Positions 30,618-39,736 of a stretch of DNA of 64,000 nt are shown here, piece after piece. A model generated the notes under the pieces. That model searched no databases and was not told the origin of the DNA. It saw nothing but the letters and a program-made list of their open reading frames with translations. Made by a program: the position numbers and the translations under genes. Origin of the DNA: Jatrophihabitans sp. (GTDB taxonomy: Bacteria; Actinomycetota; Actinomycetes; Mycobacteriales; Jatrophihabitantaceae). The stretch's first letter is position 1. Each line of letters starts with the position of its first letter. Location: NCBI GenBank assembly GCA_036399055.1, contig DASWNX010000020.1, positions 54,857 through 118,856 on the forward strand, read 5' to 3'.

Positions 30618-30714
30618 TCAGGCTCCGGACATGACTCGGCGGCACGGCAGGCACGACCGCCGAGAAGCGGCCGGGTCTGATGCAGAGGCTAGCGCGCCGG
30701 CTGCCCGGAATCCC

Positions 30715-30903
30715 TTAGGCGAGCGCGGAGGCGCTGCTGGTGATGCGGTGCAGCTCGTCGAGCAGTTGCTCGGACTCTCGCGAGGCCTTCAGCTCTGCCA
30801 GCTCGGCCTCGAGGGCACGTACCCGGCCCTTGAGCCGTGCCACCTCTTCAACGAGGTAGCGGTCTGAGGAGGTGGGAAGGTATCCCAACAGCGCCCTGGC
30901 CAT
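30715..30903 (-). CDS. Small coiled-coil protein of unknown function
   Basis: A 62-residue protein starting MARALLGYLPTSSDRYL, followed by a heptad-rich helix (VARLKGRVRALEAELAELK). ATG 30903 is preceded by GAAAGG at correct spacing, so I prefer it to a GTG five codons earlier. No catalytic motif or membrane segment is visible. Its position next to smc suggests a conserved actinobacterial small gene, but I cannot assign a role. Confidence 0.65.
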   Translation of the reverse strand: MARALLGYLPTSSDRYLVEEVARLKGRVRALEAELAELKASRESEQLLDELHRITSSASALA

Positions 30904-31095
30904 GTGCCGACCTTTCACGCACTTGCGGCCGCTCGAGCTACGGGTGGGCGGCGCGTGGTGCGCCGCGGGCGTCTGCGAGCTGGCCGGTGGGTCAACGGTG
31001 TATACGCATCTATGGTCGCACCGTCACGGCTTAGAAACAAATCGCGTCCGGGCGGGTGCAAGCCTTGATTTTGGCGGTGATCTATGGACTGAGGC

Positions 31096-31377
31096 TCACC
31101 GTTCGACGAAGCCTGTGAAGCCTCCCTCGGCCGGGGTGAAACGGGCCTGCACGCTGTCTACCTCGCCCGGCGTCTGATCACCGCCGAGCAACTCCACGAG
31201 CCGCTCGCAACCGGCGCGAGAGCCTTCGGCGCTGACCTGCACCCGGCCGTCGGGCAGGTTTGCCGCCTGCCCCACCAGTCCGAGCTCCAGGGCCCGGCAG
31301 CGGGTCCACCACCGGAACCCCACACCCTGCACCCGACCCGAGACCCATGCTGTCAACCTGACCGCCGGCTCGCTCAC
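31096..31377 (-). CDS. acyP: Acylphosphatase
   Basis: A 93-residue acylphosphatase hydrolysing acyl phosphates such as 1,3-bisphosphoglycerate. [13 protein letters not shown] supplies the phosphate-binding loop and catalytic Arg, and [12 protein letters not shown] the catalytic Asn. I chose the GTG at 31377 ([14 protein letters not shown]), which lies within the GCGAG-rich repeat. The frame continues open upstream through the whole repeat and into mutM, so a longer start cannot be excluded. The position between mutM and smc is the same as in mycobacteria. Confidence 0.88.
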   Translation of the reverse strand: MSEPAVRLTAWVSGRVQGVGFRWWTRCRALELGLVGQAANLPDGRVQVSAEGSRAGCERLVELLGGDQTPGEVDSVQARFTPAEGGFTGFVER

Positions 31378-31498
31378 GGGCTGGTCCTGCTCTTCGCGCG
31401 AGCGCTGCTCGCTGACCCTCGCTGCGCTCCTCGCTCGTGCCTCGCTGCGATGCTCGCTCACGGGCTCGTCCTGCTCTTCGCGCGAGCGCTCATCGCTG
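31372..31498. repeat. GCGAG-rich repeat joining mutM and acyP
   Basis: Two copies of a 43-bp unit (31372-31414 and 31456-31498) begin GCTCACGGGCT and end in CGCGCGAGCGCT plus CGCTG. They differ at only a few positions and are separated by 41 bp of CGCTCCTCGCTCG-like sequence. A shortened copy of the right end lies at 11351-11377. The left unit contains the acyP start and the right unit the last codons and stop of mutM. Confidence 0.88.
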
Positions 31499-32366
31499 TG
31501 GCCGCCGGCCGGCGCGGCGGGCGCTGGCAGTGCGGGCAGAAATAGGAGGACCGGTTCATCCACTTCGCCCGCGCGATCGGCCTCCCGCACCGGTTACAGG
31601 CCTCACCGACCCGGCCATAGGCGTTCAGCGAGCGGTCGAAGTACCCGCTCTGGCCGTTGACGTTGACGTAGAGGGAGTCAAACGACGTGCCTCCGGCAAG
31701 CAGCGCGTCGGCGAACACCAGCCGCAACTGGGCCAGCAGGGTGCTCAGCGCCTGCCGGGACAACCCGGCGGTGGGCCGGTCGCCATGCAGCTTCGCTCGC
31801 CACAACGCCTCGTCGGCGTAGATGTTGCCGACCCCTGAGATCGAGGACTGGTCCAGCAGCGCGCGCTTGATGGTGGTGTTGCGGCGCCGGACCGAGCTGA
31901 TCCAAGCGGCGTCGTCGAAGTGCTCATCCAGCGGATCGCGGGCGATGTGAGCGATTCCGGCCGGCACCCAGGTCGGGCCGTCAGGCCTCAGCTCGTCCAG
32001 GTGCAGCCCGCCGAAGGTCCGCTGATCCTGAAAGCGCAACTCGTCGCCGCCGTCGGTGAAGCTGATCCGGGCCCGCAGGTGCGGTCCCGGCTCGACGCCG
32101 GGCGCCTGCATCAGCAGCTGCCCGCTCATGCCGAGGTGGCCGATCAGGCAGGACGGCCCGTCGTCCAGCGGCAGCCAGAGGTACTTGCCACGCCGCTGCG
32201 CCGAGACGATCCGGCGGCCGACGAGCCGCTGGGTCAGATCCAAGGGGCCGGCCAGGTGCCGACGGATCGCGCGCGGATGCAGCGAGTCCACCTCGGCGAT
32301 GGTGCGCCCGGCCACCCACCGGGCCAGGCCGGCCCGCACCGTCTCGACCTCGGGAAGCTCGGGCAC
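31458..32366 (-). CDS. mutM: Formamidopyrimidine-DNA glycosylase
   Basis: A 302-residue Fpg/MutM base-excision repair enzyme removing oxidised purines such as 8-oxoguanine. The mature N-terminus [13 protein letters not shown] gives catalytic Pro and Glu, RRGKYLWL has the conserved Lys, and the C-terminal zinc finger is [20 protein letters not shown] followed by CPHC. After the finger the tail [21 protein letters not shown] is not part of the family fold and is encoded partly by the GCGAG repeat, so the original stop has been moved. It starts 1 bp after the rnc stop, hence the same operon. Confidence 0.95.
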   Translation of the reverse strand: MPELPEVETVRAGLARWVAGRTIAEVDSLHPRAIRRHLAGPLDLTQRLVGRRIVSAQRRGKYLWLPLDDGPSCLIGHLGMSGQLLMQAPGVEPGPHLRARISFTDGGDELRFQDQRTFGGLHLDELRPDGPTWVPAGIAHIARDPLDEHFDDAAWISSVRRRNTTIKRALLDQSSISGVGNIYADEALWRAKLHGDRPTAGLSRQALSTLLAQLRLVFADALLAGGTSFDSLYVNVNGQSGYFDRSLNAYGRVGEACNRCGRPIARAKWMNRSSYFCPHCQRPPRRPAATAMSARAKSRTSP

Positions 32367-32367
32367 G

Positions 32368-33126
32368 TCAGCCGGGAGCGGGCTCGGTCGGCGGGGGGGC
32401 CTGCTCGACGCCCAGCGGCTCTGGCGAGAGCGCTCGCCAAGCCGCCTCGGCTGCCGCCTGCTCGGCTTCCTTCTTGTTGCGGCCCAGCCGCACGCCGTAG
32501 GTCACGCCGTCCACCACGGCCGCGGCCGTGAAGGACTTCTCGTGGTCCGGGCCGGCAGAGGTGATCACGTAGTCGGGCACTCCCAGCCCGCGCACGGCGG
32601 TGAGCTCCTGCAGCGAGGTCTTCCAGTCCAGAGCGGCGCCATAGCCCGGGGCGGCGGCCAGCACGGGGTCGAACAGCCGGTGGACCACCCGGGCGGCGCC
32701 CTCGAGGCCGTGCTCGAGGTAGACCGCCCCGAGGATCGCCTCCAGGGTGTCGGCCAGGATCGAGGGCTTGTCCCGGCCGCCGGTGGCGTCCTCGCCCCGG
32801 CCCAGCAGGATGTACTTGCCGATGCCGTCGGGGCCGATCTGGCGCGCGACCGACGCCAGCGCGCGCATGTTGACGACCGACGCGCGCAGCTTGGCCAACC
32901 GGCCTTCGGCCAGGTCGGGGTGCGCGCGGTAAAGCGACTCGGTGACCACCACGCCCAGCACCGAGTCGCCCAGGAACTCCAGCCGCTCGTTGTGCGGCAG
33001 GTCGCCGTTCTCGTAGGCGAAGGATCGATGGGTCAGCGCGCGACGAAAGAGCTCGGGGTCAACCTGCACCCCGAGCTCCGCGGCCAGCTCGGCCGGGTCA
33101 GCGGTCTGGACCGGCTTGGTCGCCAC
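32368..33126 (-). CDS. rnc: Ribonuclease III
   Basis: A 252-residue double-strand-specific RNase that processes rRNA precursors and antisense RNA duplexes. The catalytic signature [12 protein letters not shown] is near residues 46-57, with the second acidic cluster in [15 protein letters not shown]. The C-terminal double-stranded RNA-binding domain ends in [20 protein letters not shown]. The length is normal apart from a Pro-rich last 20 residues. It lies in the conserved order yceD-rpmF-rnc-mutM. Confidence 0.96.
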   Translation of the reverse strand: MATKPVQTADPAELAAELGVQVDPELFRRALTHRSFAYENGDLPHNERLEFLGDSVLGVVVTESLYRAHPDLAEGRLAKLRASVVNMRALASVARQIGPDGIGKYILLGRGEDATGGRDKPSILADTLEAILGAVYLEHGLEGAARVVHRLFDPVLAAAPGYGAALDWKTSLQELTAVRGLGVPDYVITSAGPDHEKSFTAAAVVDGVTYGVRLGRNKKEAEQAAAEAAWRALSPEPLGVEQAPPPTEPAPG

Positions 33127-33175
33127 CTCTAGCCGCGCCCGCGCTGGTGAGCAGTGCGTGTCATCGCGGGATCAT

Positions 33176-33355
33176 CTAGACGGCGAGAACCTGCCGCCCG
33201 TCGTACTGGCCGCAGTTGGCGCAGGCAGTGTGCGGCAGCTTGGGCTGGCCACAGGCGCGGTTGGGGCAGCTGACCAGAGTGGGGGCGCTGGTCTTCCACT
33301 GCGAGCGTCGTGCCCGGGTGTTGGCGCGCGACATCTTCCGCTTCGGAACGGCCAC
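33176..33355 (-). CDS. rpmF: 50S ribosomal protein bL32
   Basis: A 59-residue ribosomal protein read directly from the minus strand: [20 protein letters not shown] at the start and [12 protein letters not shown] at the end. Four cysteines (SCPNRAC and ACANC) make this the zinc-binding form, unlike the zinc-free paralogues some actinobacteria induce under zinc starvation. GTG 33355 begins 5 bp after the yceD stop. The pairing yceD-rpmF is nearly universal. Confidence 0.97.
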   Translation of the reverse strand: MAVPKRKMSRANTRARRSQWKTSAPTLVSCPNRACGQPKLPHTACANCGQYDGRQVLAV

Positions 33356-33360
33356 GGCAG

Positions 33361-33939
33361 TTACTCCTGACTCTGGTGTGAACTATCGGAACGTGCTGGA
33401 TCCTCGGCCGCGCTGAACCGCTCGGCTAGAGCGGCCCAACGCGGATCGAACTGGGTGTGCGCATGGTTCTCAGGCAAATCATCGAGCAGTTCCCCGCACT
33501 CGGGGCACAATCCACCGCAGTCCGGCCGGCACAGTGGCGTCAGTGGCAAGCTCAGCACCACCGCGTCACGCACCACCGGTTCGAGATCGAGGTGGTCGCC
33601 CTCGAGCCGCGGTATCTCATCAGGATCGGTGGTCTCCTCCGTCGCGCTGTTCGGGTAAGCGAACAGCTCTACGAAATCGACCTCGAGGTCATCGGTGAAG
33701 CTGGTCAGGCACCGCCCGCACTCACCGGTGACCGACCCGGTGACAGACCCGGTCACCAGCACACCTTCGGTCACCGACTCGAGCCGGACGTCCATCACGA
33801 GTGGCGCGCCTTCTGGCACACCGATCATGTCCAAGCCAAGTTGCGCGGGCGCGGAGACCTCACGCCGGTACTGCCGTTGGGAGCCTGCGCGGCGTCCGAC
33901 TTCCCTGGTGTCCAGGACGTACGGGCTACGCGGGTTCAC
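33361..33939 (-). CDS. yceD: YceD family (DUF177) protein
   Basis: A 192-residue DUF177 protein, linked in other bacteria and chloroplasts to 23S rRNA or 50S assembly. [10 protein letters not shown] and [16 protein letters not shown] are the family's cysteine motifs, which may bind a metal. [11 protein letters not shown] stretch is encoded by two 12-bp units (33728-33751), a small in-frame duplication. GTG 33939 was chosen; the frame fits the family's N-terminus ([14 protein letters not shown]). It is co-transcribed with rpmF. Confidence 0.9.
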   Translation of the reverse strand: MNPRSPYVLDTREVGRRAGSQRQYRREVSAPAQLGLDMIGVPEGAPLVMDVRLESVTEGVLVTGSVTGSVTGECGRCLTSFTDDLEVDFVELFAYPNSATEETTDPDEIPRLEGDHLDLEPVVRDAVVLSLPLTPLCRPDCGGLCPECGELLDDLPENHAHTQFDPRWAALAERFSAAEDPARSDSSHQSQE

Positions 33940-34068
33940 TGACGACCTCTACCGGTTGATTCTCAGCGGTTCTGTGAACCGCGCTTCGTGTCGCTAGCTC
34001 AAACATGGATTTGGCCGTTGTTCAGAATACCTGAGCCCCCGGCAGCGCGGAAATCGCGGGCAGCGGCC

Positions 34069-34706
34069 CTAGGTCGCCGGCGGCGATTGCTGGCCGATCG
34101 CGTTGCGACCGTTCTCGGCGGTGGCCGCCAGCCGCTGCAGGTTGTCCACCAGCTCCGACAGCGTGGTGTGGGCGTAATCGCGCGCTTGGGAGGTCAGCGA
34201 CTCCGCCTGCTCGCGAGCCGCTGCCAGCATCGTCTGGCACTGCTCGTCGGTCTCGGCGCGCAGCCGGGCCGCCTCGCTCACCGCCGCCTGGTGCACGCTG
34301 GCCGCCGACACCAGTCGGTCCTGCTCGCGCTGGCCGACCTCGACCAACTCGCGCCCCTGCGCCTCGGCCGCCGACACGCTGGTCCGGGCTTGCTGCTCGG
34401 CAGCCTCGAGCATCGCCTGCGCCTGCGCCTGGCCCGCCGACACCGCCGCCTGGGCCTGTTCCTGGGCCTGCCGCAGCTGCTGCTCGGCCAGCCCGTCGGC
34501 CTCCGACAGCGTCCGCTCCCGCTGGGCCATCACCCGCCGGGCCTCGGCCAGCTCCGGCGGCAGCACCTCGCGCAGCGCGTCCAGCAGGTCCAGGGTGCGC
34601 TCCCGCGGCACCACGCAGGAGGAGGACATCGGCAACGTCCGCGCGGTCTCGATCAACTCGACCAGCTCGGTCAGCACCTCCTCGGCTCGCGCCAGGGTGC
34701 GGTCGG

Positions 34707-34710
<4 letters not shown>
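34069..34710 (-). CDS. sepIVA: SepIVA-like DivIVA-domain coiled-coil protein
   Basis: A 213-residue protein with a short N-terminal helix (MTDRTLARAEEVLTELVELI), a Ser/Cys turn (MSSSCVVPRERTLDLLDAL) and a long Ala/Gln/Glu-rich coiled coil to about residue 190. This is the architecture and gene position of mycobacterial Rv2927c/SepIVA, which is needed for septation and cell-envelope growth. The name rests on position and architecture rather than on a searched alignment. Its start overlaps the end of coaD by 4 bp. Confidence 0.82.
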
Positions 34711-35228
<518 letters not shown>

Positions 35229-35297
35229 CTCGGCACCTTCAGATGGGGCTCGCCTGCTGGCGGGCCCAGCGAACATCGCACTAGGCGTGGAGGACTG

Positions 35298-35855
35298 CTA
35301 TTCCCGGCGACCGTACCAAAGGCAGCCCTCGCCGTAGCGGCGCTGCTTGATGGCCTTGATCTCACTGGGCCAGGGCGGCTGGGCCTCACGCCAGGACCGC
35401 TCCACCACCACGACCGCGTCCGAGACCAGCCAGCGGTCGCAGACCAGGGTGGTCAGCAGGTTGCCGATCGCGGTAGAGGCCAGGGCGTACGGCGGGTCGA
35501 TGAACACCAGGTCGAACGGCTCGGCAGCCCCGACCGCGCTGAGAAACGTCGTGGCCGTGCACCGGTGCACGGTGGCGCCTTCCAGCCGCAGGGCCGTGAT
35601 GTTCTCCTGCAACACGGTGGCTGCCCGCCGGTCCGACTCGACGAACACCGCGGCGGAGGCGCCCCGTGACAGCGCCTCCAGACCGACAGCTCCGGAACCG
35701 GCGTACAGGTCCAACACCCGTGCCCCGACCAGGCCCAGCTCGCCACGCAGCGTGTTGAACAGCGCCTCACGGGCCCGCTCGGAGGTCGGGCGGGTCACTC
35801 GGGGCGGCACTGCCAACCGCCGCCCACGCGCCTGACCACCCACGATCCGCGTCAC
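35298..35855 (-). CDS. rsmD: 16S rRNA (guanine966-N2)-methyltransferase RsmD
   Basis: A 185-residue AdoMet-dependent methyltransferase. TRIVGGQARGRRLAVPP is the characteristic N-terminus, RPTSERAREALFN follows, VLDLYAGSGAVGLEALSRGA is the AdoMet-binding motif and LVFIDPPYA the catalytic (D/N)PPY motif. It methylates G966 of 16S rRNA in 30S assembly. The GTG at 35855 matches the family start; the frame is open far upstream without homology. The coaD start is 69 bp downstream. Confidence 0.93.
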   Translation of the reverse strand: MTRIVGGQARGRRLAVPPRVTRPTSERAREALFNTLRGELGLVGARVLDLYAGSGAVGLEALSRGASAAVFVESDRRAATVLQENITALRLEGATVHRCTATTFLSAVGAAEPFDLVFIDPPYALASTAIGNLLTTLVCDRWLVSDAVVVVERSWREAQPPWPSEIKAIKQRRYGEGCLWYGRRE

Positions 35856-35903
35856 GGTTGCCAAGCGTAGTGCCGGCCCGCGCCGCCGTCGTGTTGGAAG
35901 CCC

Positions 35904-36146
35904 ATGCCGCCTCGACCGGCGCTTGCGGGCCTGGAGGCCGCCGGCCGGCACGCTCTGGCCGCCGGTGCGGCGCCGGCCGACTACCAGCCGCAGCCCGACG
36001 TCCGCGTCTACCTGGATCCGGCGGGGCGCCCGTTCTGCCTGTTCCTGCCCTGGTGGCTGGCGCCGCCTCGGCGCGCGGGGTGCAGCGGTAGGCGGGGTGC
36101 AGCCGGTGGTGGGTGGCGCGCCGACCCCCCGGGGGCTGATGCTTGA
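35904..36146 (+). pseudogene. Remnant of a VOC/glyoxalase-like gene
   Basis: An open stretch of 80 codons reads LEAAGRHALAAGAAPADYQP and then DVRVYLDPAGRPFCLF, the typical last third of a glyoxalase-like (VOC) protein. The N-terminal half of that domain is missing, and an in-frame TAG at 35868 closes the frame just upstream. The sequence after CLF is low-complexity. The TGA is followed directly by the GTG of the next gene. I read it as a decayed fragment; expression as a short protein is possible but unlikely. Confidence 0.6.
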
Positions 36147-37508
36147 GTGGTGCCCTCCGAACCGGATCCGCCGAGCTTCGTCGTGCTGCCTGAGGAGTAC
36201 GACGAGCCGTCCCCCGCCGATCACGGCGACACCGGCCGGGCGCGGCGGGCGGGCCCCGGATGGCTGACCGGGCTGGCGCGCCACCGGCGGGCCCGCGGCG
36301 CGGCTGCGGCACTGGCCTGCGTGGTGGCCGGCGGGTTCATGGCAGTGGCGGTGACCAGCGAACGCTCAGCGGTGCGCACAGCCGCCCCCGCCGCCCAGCC
36401 GCCGGCCCCGGCGTCGTCTGCGGTGGCCGCGCCCGGCCCTTGGCCTCGGGCGCCCGGCGCCTGCGGCATCCAGCGCTACCTGCCCATCGTGACCACCGCC
36501 CCGTTGCGAGCCAGCACCGGCGTGCGGATCCAGGTCGGCGGGCAGTCGGTGCACACCGCAGACCTCGACGCCAAGTCGGTGACCGCGGCGCCGGGCCTGC
36601 AGCTGTCCTCGGGGCATTTCGTGTCGCAACTGGCGCCCGGCAACGGCCTCAGCTACGCCCTGGTGCAGGGGTGTGAGTCCACCGAGACCAGCTCGGTGTT
36701 GCGGGTCAACACCGACAGCAGCTCGCTGGTGCTGGCCAGCGATCGGCACATCGAGACCCTGCTGACCGACGGCCGCAACGGCGTGGTGTGGGCCGTGCAG
36801 GTGGCAGATATCGCCACCGACGAGCCGATCACCCTGGTGCAGCTGCCCGGCCCCGGGGTGGTGCGGTTGCCTGTCGGGCTGAGCCCGGTCGCGGTCTGGG
36901 GCAATCAGCTCATCGCGCTGGCCACCACCGCCGGAGAACGGCGCAGCCCGTCCTCGGGCACGCTGGTCAGATACGACCTGAGCACCCGTCGGATGGGCCC
37001 CCGGATCGGCCGCGCGAGCTCGCTGACGGCCGACGCCGGGATGCTGCTGTGGATAGACCAGCCGTGCTCGCTTGTGGCTGCCTGCGCGGTGCACAGCTAT
37101 GACCTGGCCACCGGCGCGCTCCGGGTGCGCGAGTACACCCTGCCGGTCGAGACCTCCCTCACCGGCGGCGCGATCAGCCCGGACGGCGCCCGGGTGGCCT
37201 TCGCCCTGGAACGGGTCTACGAGGGCCAGCGGGTCGACGCCGACGGCTTCGGCCCGCCGTCTGACGTGGCGGTGCTGAACCTGGACACCGGAGCGCTGGA
37301 GAAGGTCGGCGGGGTGAAGTTGCCCGCGACCGAGAAGGCGGGGCTGACCTTCTCCTCCCGCGGAGACTGGCTGGTCATCGCCCTGAACCAGCGGCACGGC
37401 GCCGAGGTCCTGGTCTGGCGCCAAGGGCAGACCCGGGCTCTGCGCTCCGGCGTGCGCATACCGGACCAGATGTTGGAGGCGCCGCCGGTGCTGGCGCTGT
37501 CGTCCTGA
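36147..37508 (+). CDS. Membrane-anchored propeller-like protein of unknown function
   Basis: A 453-residue protein with a cytoplasmic N-terminus of about 50 residues, one transmembrane helix (AAAALACVVAGGFMAVAV, near 52-69) and a Pro/Ala linker. An extracytoplasmic domain of about 350 residues follows, with repeated strand patterns (GGAISPDGARVAFAL, TFSSRGDWLVIAL) typical of TolB/WD-type beta-propellers. Four cysteines in the outer domain could form disulfides. I do not recognise the family. GTG 36147 was chosen; the first start inside would cut into the conserved part. It converges on recG with 13 bp between stops. Confidence 0.7.
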   Translation: MVPSEPDPPSFVVLPEEYDEPSPADHGDTGRARRAGPGWLTGLARHRRARGAAAALACVVAGGFMAVAVTSERSAVRTAAPAAQPPAPASSAVAAPGPWPRAPGACGIQRYLPIVTTAPLRASTGVRIQVGGQSVHTADLDAKSVTAAPGLQLSSGHFVSQLAPGNGLSYALVQGCESTETSSVLRVNTDSSSLVLASDRHIETLLTDGRNGVVWAVQVADIATDEPITLVQLPGPGVVRLPVGLSPVAVWGNQLIALATTAGERRSPSSGTLVRYDLSTRRMGPRIGRASSLTADAGMLLWIDQPCSLVAACAVHSYDLATGALRVREYTLPVETSLTGGAISPDGARVAFALERVYEGQRVDADGFGPPSDVAVLNLDTGALEKVGGVKLPATEKAGLTFSSRGDWLVIALNQRHGAEVLVWRQGQTRALRSGVRIPDQMLEAPPVLALSS

Positions 37509-37521
37509 CCCGGCGCCGCGC

Positions 37522-39705
37522 TCAGGACTTGTGCAGGAACTCGGTGCGCTCGGAGTCGAAGGAGTCCCAGAGCAGCTCCTGCAGTCCCCGGTGCTGGGCC
37601 AGCTCGGGATCAGCCTCGATCACCGACTGCGCCTCGGCCCGAGCGGAGCTGATCAGCTGGGCGTCCTGCAGCAGGGAGAGCAGCTTCAGCTGGGATTTGC
37701 GGCCCGACTGGGCGGCGCCGAGCACGTCTCCCTCGCGTCGCTGGCTCAGGTCCAGCTCGGCCAGGGCAAAGCCGTCGGTGGTCTTGGCGACCTCTTCCAG
37801 CCGCTGCAACGCCGGATGGCCGAACGGAAGCTGGCTGAGCATCAGGCACAGGCCCGGATGGGCGCCGCGACCGATCCGGCCGCGCAGCTGGTGCAGCTGG
37901 GACACCCCGAACCGGTCGGCGTCCATGATCACCATCAGGGTGGCGTTGGGCACGTTGATGCCGACCTCGATGACGGTGGTGGCCACCAGCACGTCGATCT
38001 GGCCGGCGGCGAACGCCGACATCACCGAGCTCTTGTCCTCGGCGGGCATCCGGCCGTGCAGCATGGCCAGGCGCAGCCCACGGAGCTGGCTCTGGCTCAG
38101 CTCGGCGTAGGCGCCCAGCACCGAGGCGGTCTGCTGCTGGTCATCGGCGGCGGCGCCGAGGTCCTCGGCGTCGGAGTCGTCGCCGATCCGGGGGCAGACC
38201 AGGAACACCTGGCGGCTGCCGGCGACTTCCTCCCGGATCCGCTGCCAGACCCGCTCCAGCCAGTCCGGGCGCTCGTTGACCGGCACCACCGTGGTGCTCA
38301 CCGTGCCCCGGCCGCCGGGCAGCTCGTGCAGCTCGGAGGTCTCCAGATCGCCGAAGACCGTCATGGCGACGGTGCGCGGAATCGGCGTGGCGGTCATCAC
38401 CAGCAGGTGCGGCGGGGCGGTTGCCTTGCTGCGCAGGGCATCGCGCTGCTCCACGCCGAAGCGGTGCTGCTCGTCGATGACGACCAGGCCCAGCTCGGCG
38501 AACTGCACCTGGTCCTGGATCAGGGCATGGGTGCCGATCACGATCCCGGCCGCCCCGGAGGCCAGTTCTCCCAGCGCGGCCCGGCGGGCCGGCGCCGACA
38601 TCGACCCGGTTAGCAGGACCACCTGGGTCCCACGCTCCGAGCCTCCCAGCCGACCGGCTTGGGCCAGCTCGCCGAGGAGGTCGTTGACGCTGCGCTCGTG
38701 TTGGGCGGCCAGCACCTCGGTGGGCGCCAGCAGCGCCGCCTGGGCGCCGGCGTCGACCACCTGCAGCATCGCCCGCAGCGCCAGCACCGTCTTGCCTGAT
38801 CCGACCTCGCCCTGCAGCAACCGGTGCATCGGGTGGGCCGCGGCCAACTCCTCGGAGATCAGGGCCGCGATCTGGCGCTGCTCGCCGGTGAACTCGAACG
38901 GCAGCCGCTCGTCGAAGGCGTCGACCAGGCCGCCTGCGACGCGCGGGCGCGCCAGCGCCGGATTGGCAGCGTTGGCATGCCTGCGCTGAGCCAGCACCAG
39001 CTGGACGCCCAGCGCCTCGTCGAAGGCCAGCCGCCGGCGCGCCTGGCGGTACTCGGCCATCGTGTCCGGCCGGTGGATCTTGCGCAGCGCCGCGTCCAGC
39101 TCCATCACCGCGGCCCGGGCCCGCACCGGCGCCGGCAGCGGGTCAGGCACCGGGTCCAGAGTGTCCAGAACGAGCCTGACGCAGCGCGCGATCGTCCAGG
39201 ACGGCAGCCCGGCGGCAGCCGGGTAGACCGGCAGCAGCGCGCCCGCGAAGTCTTGCGCCCGCGGGTCGGCGCCATCGGACTCCGGCCCGGCTCCGACCTC
39301 GCCCAGCAGGATGTAGTCCGGGGAGTTCAGCTGCAGCTTGTCGCGAAAGCGGGTCACCTTGCCGGCGAACATGCCGTGCCGGCCGGGCCGCAAGTCCCGC
39401 TCCCGCCATGGCTGGTTGAAAAAGCTCAAGGTGGCCCGGTGCCGTCCCGACCGGATCGACACCTCGAGGATGTTCAGCTTGCGCCCCGGAATGCGCCGGG
39501 TGCTGGTCGACTCGACCTCGGCCAGCACCGTCACCTCCTCGCCCTCGACCAGCTGGGACAGGTCGGTGAGCTCGCCCCGCTCGTTGAACCGCCGCGGGTA
39601 GTGCCGCAGGAGCTGCCCGACCGTGCTCAACCCGAGCGCCTTCTCCACCGCCTTGCTGGACTTGCCGCCCAGCACGTCGCGCAGCAGGGTGTCGCGGGTC
39701 ACCAT
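37522..39705 (-). CDS. recG: ATP-dependent DNA helicase RecG
   Basis: A 727-residue branch-migration helicase that remodels stalled replication forks and Holliday junctions. The N-terminal wedge/OB domain (about 1-200) is followed by helicase motifs I (GEVGSGKT), II (VIDEQHRFG, the DEQH box) and VI (QLRGRIGRG), and the C-terminal TRG-type region. The start is ATG 39705. It precedes no close partner: the DAK2 gene ends 31 bp upstream and is probably in the same transcript. Confidence 0.96.
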   Translation of the reverse strand: MVTRDTLLRDVLGGKSSKAVEKALGLSTVGQLLRHYPRRFNERGELTDLSQLVEGEEVTVLAEVESTSTRRIPGRKLNILEVSIRSGRHRATLSFFNQPWRERDLRPGRHGMFAGKVTRFRDKLQLNSPDYILLGEVGAGPESDGADPRAQDFAGALLPVYPAAAGLPSWTIARCVRLVLDTLDPVPDPLPAPVRARAAVMELDAALRKIHRPDTMAEYRQARRRLAFDEALGVQLVLAQRRHANAANPALARPRVAGGLVDAFDERLPFEFTGEQRQIAALISEELAAAHPMHRLLQGEVGSGKTVLALRAMLQVVDAGAQAALLAPTEVLAAQHERSVNDLLGELAQAGRLGGSERGTQVVLLTGSMSAPARRAALGELASGAAGIVIGTHALIQDQVQFAELGLVVIDEQHRFGVEQRDALRSKATAPPHLLVMTATPIPRTVAMTVFGDLETSELHELPGGRGTVSTTVVPVNERPDWLERVWQRIREEVAGSRQVFLVCPRIGDDSDAEDLGAAADDQQQTASVLGAYAELSQSQLRGLRLAMLHGRMPAEDKSSVMSAFAAGQIDVLVATTVIEVGINVPNATLMVIMDADRFGVSQLHQLRGRIGRGAHPGLCLMLSQLPFGHPALQRLEEVAKTTDGFALAELDLSQRREGDVLGAAQSGRKSQLKLLSLLQDAQLISSARAEAQSVIEADPELAQHRGLQELLWDSFDSERTEFLHKS

Positions 39706-39736
39706 GAGGCCACTGTGCCAGAAGCCCGCGAGCGGC

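Noticed and set aside
31378-31590. Longer acylphosphatase with a charged N-terminal extension
   Set aside because: The extra residues are translated repeat DNA ([20 protein letters not shown] and similar) and part of mutM. The family begins at VRLTAWVSG.
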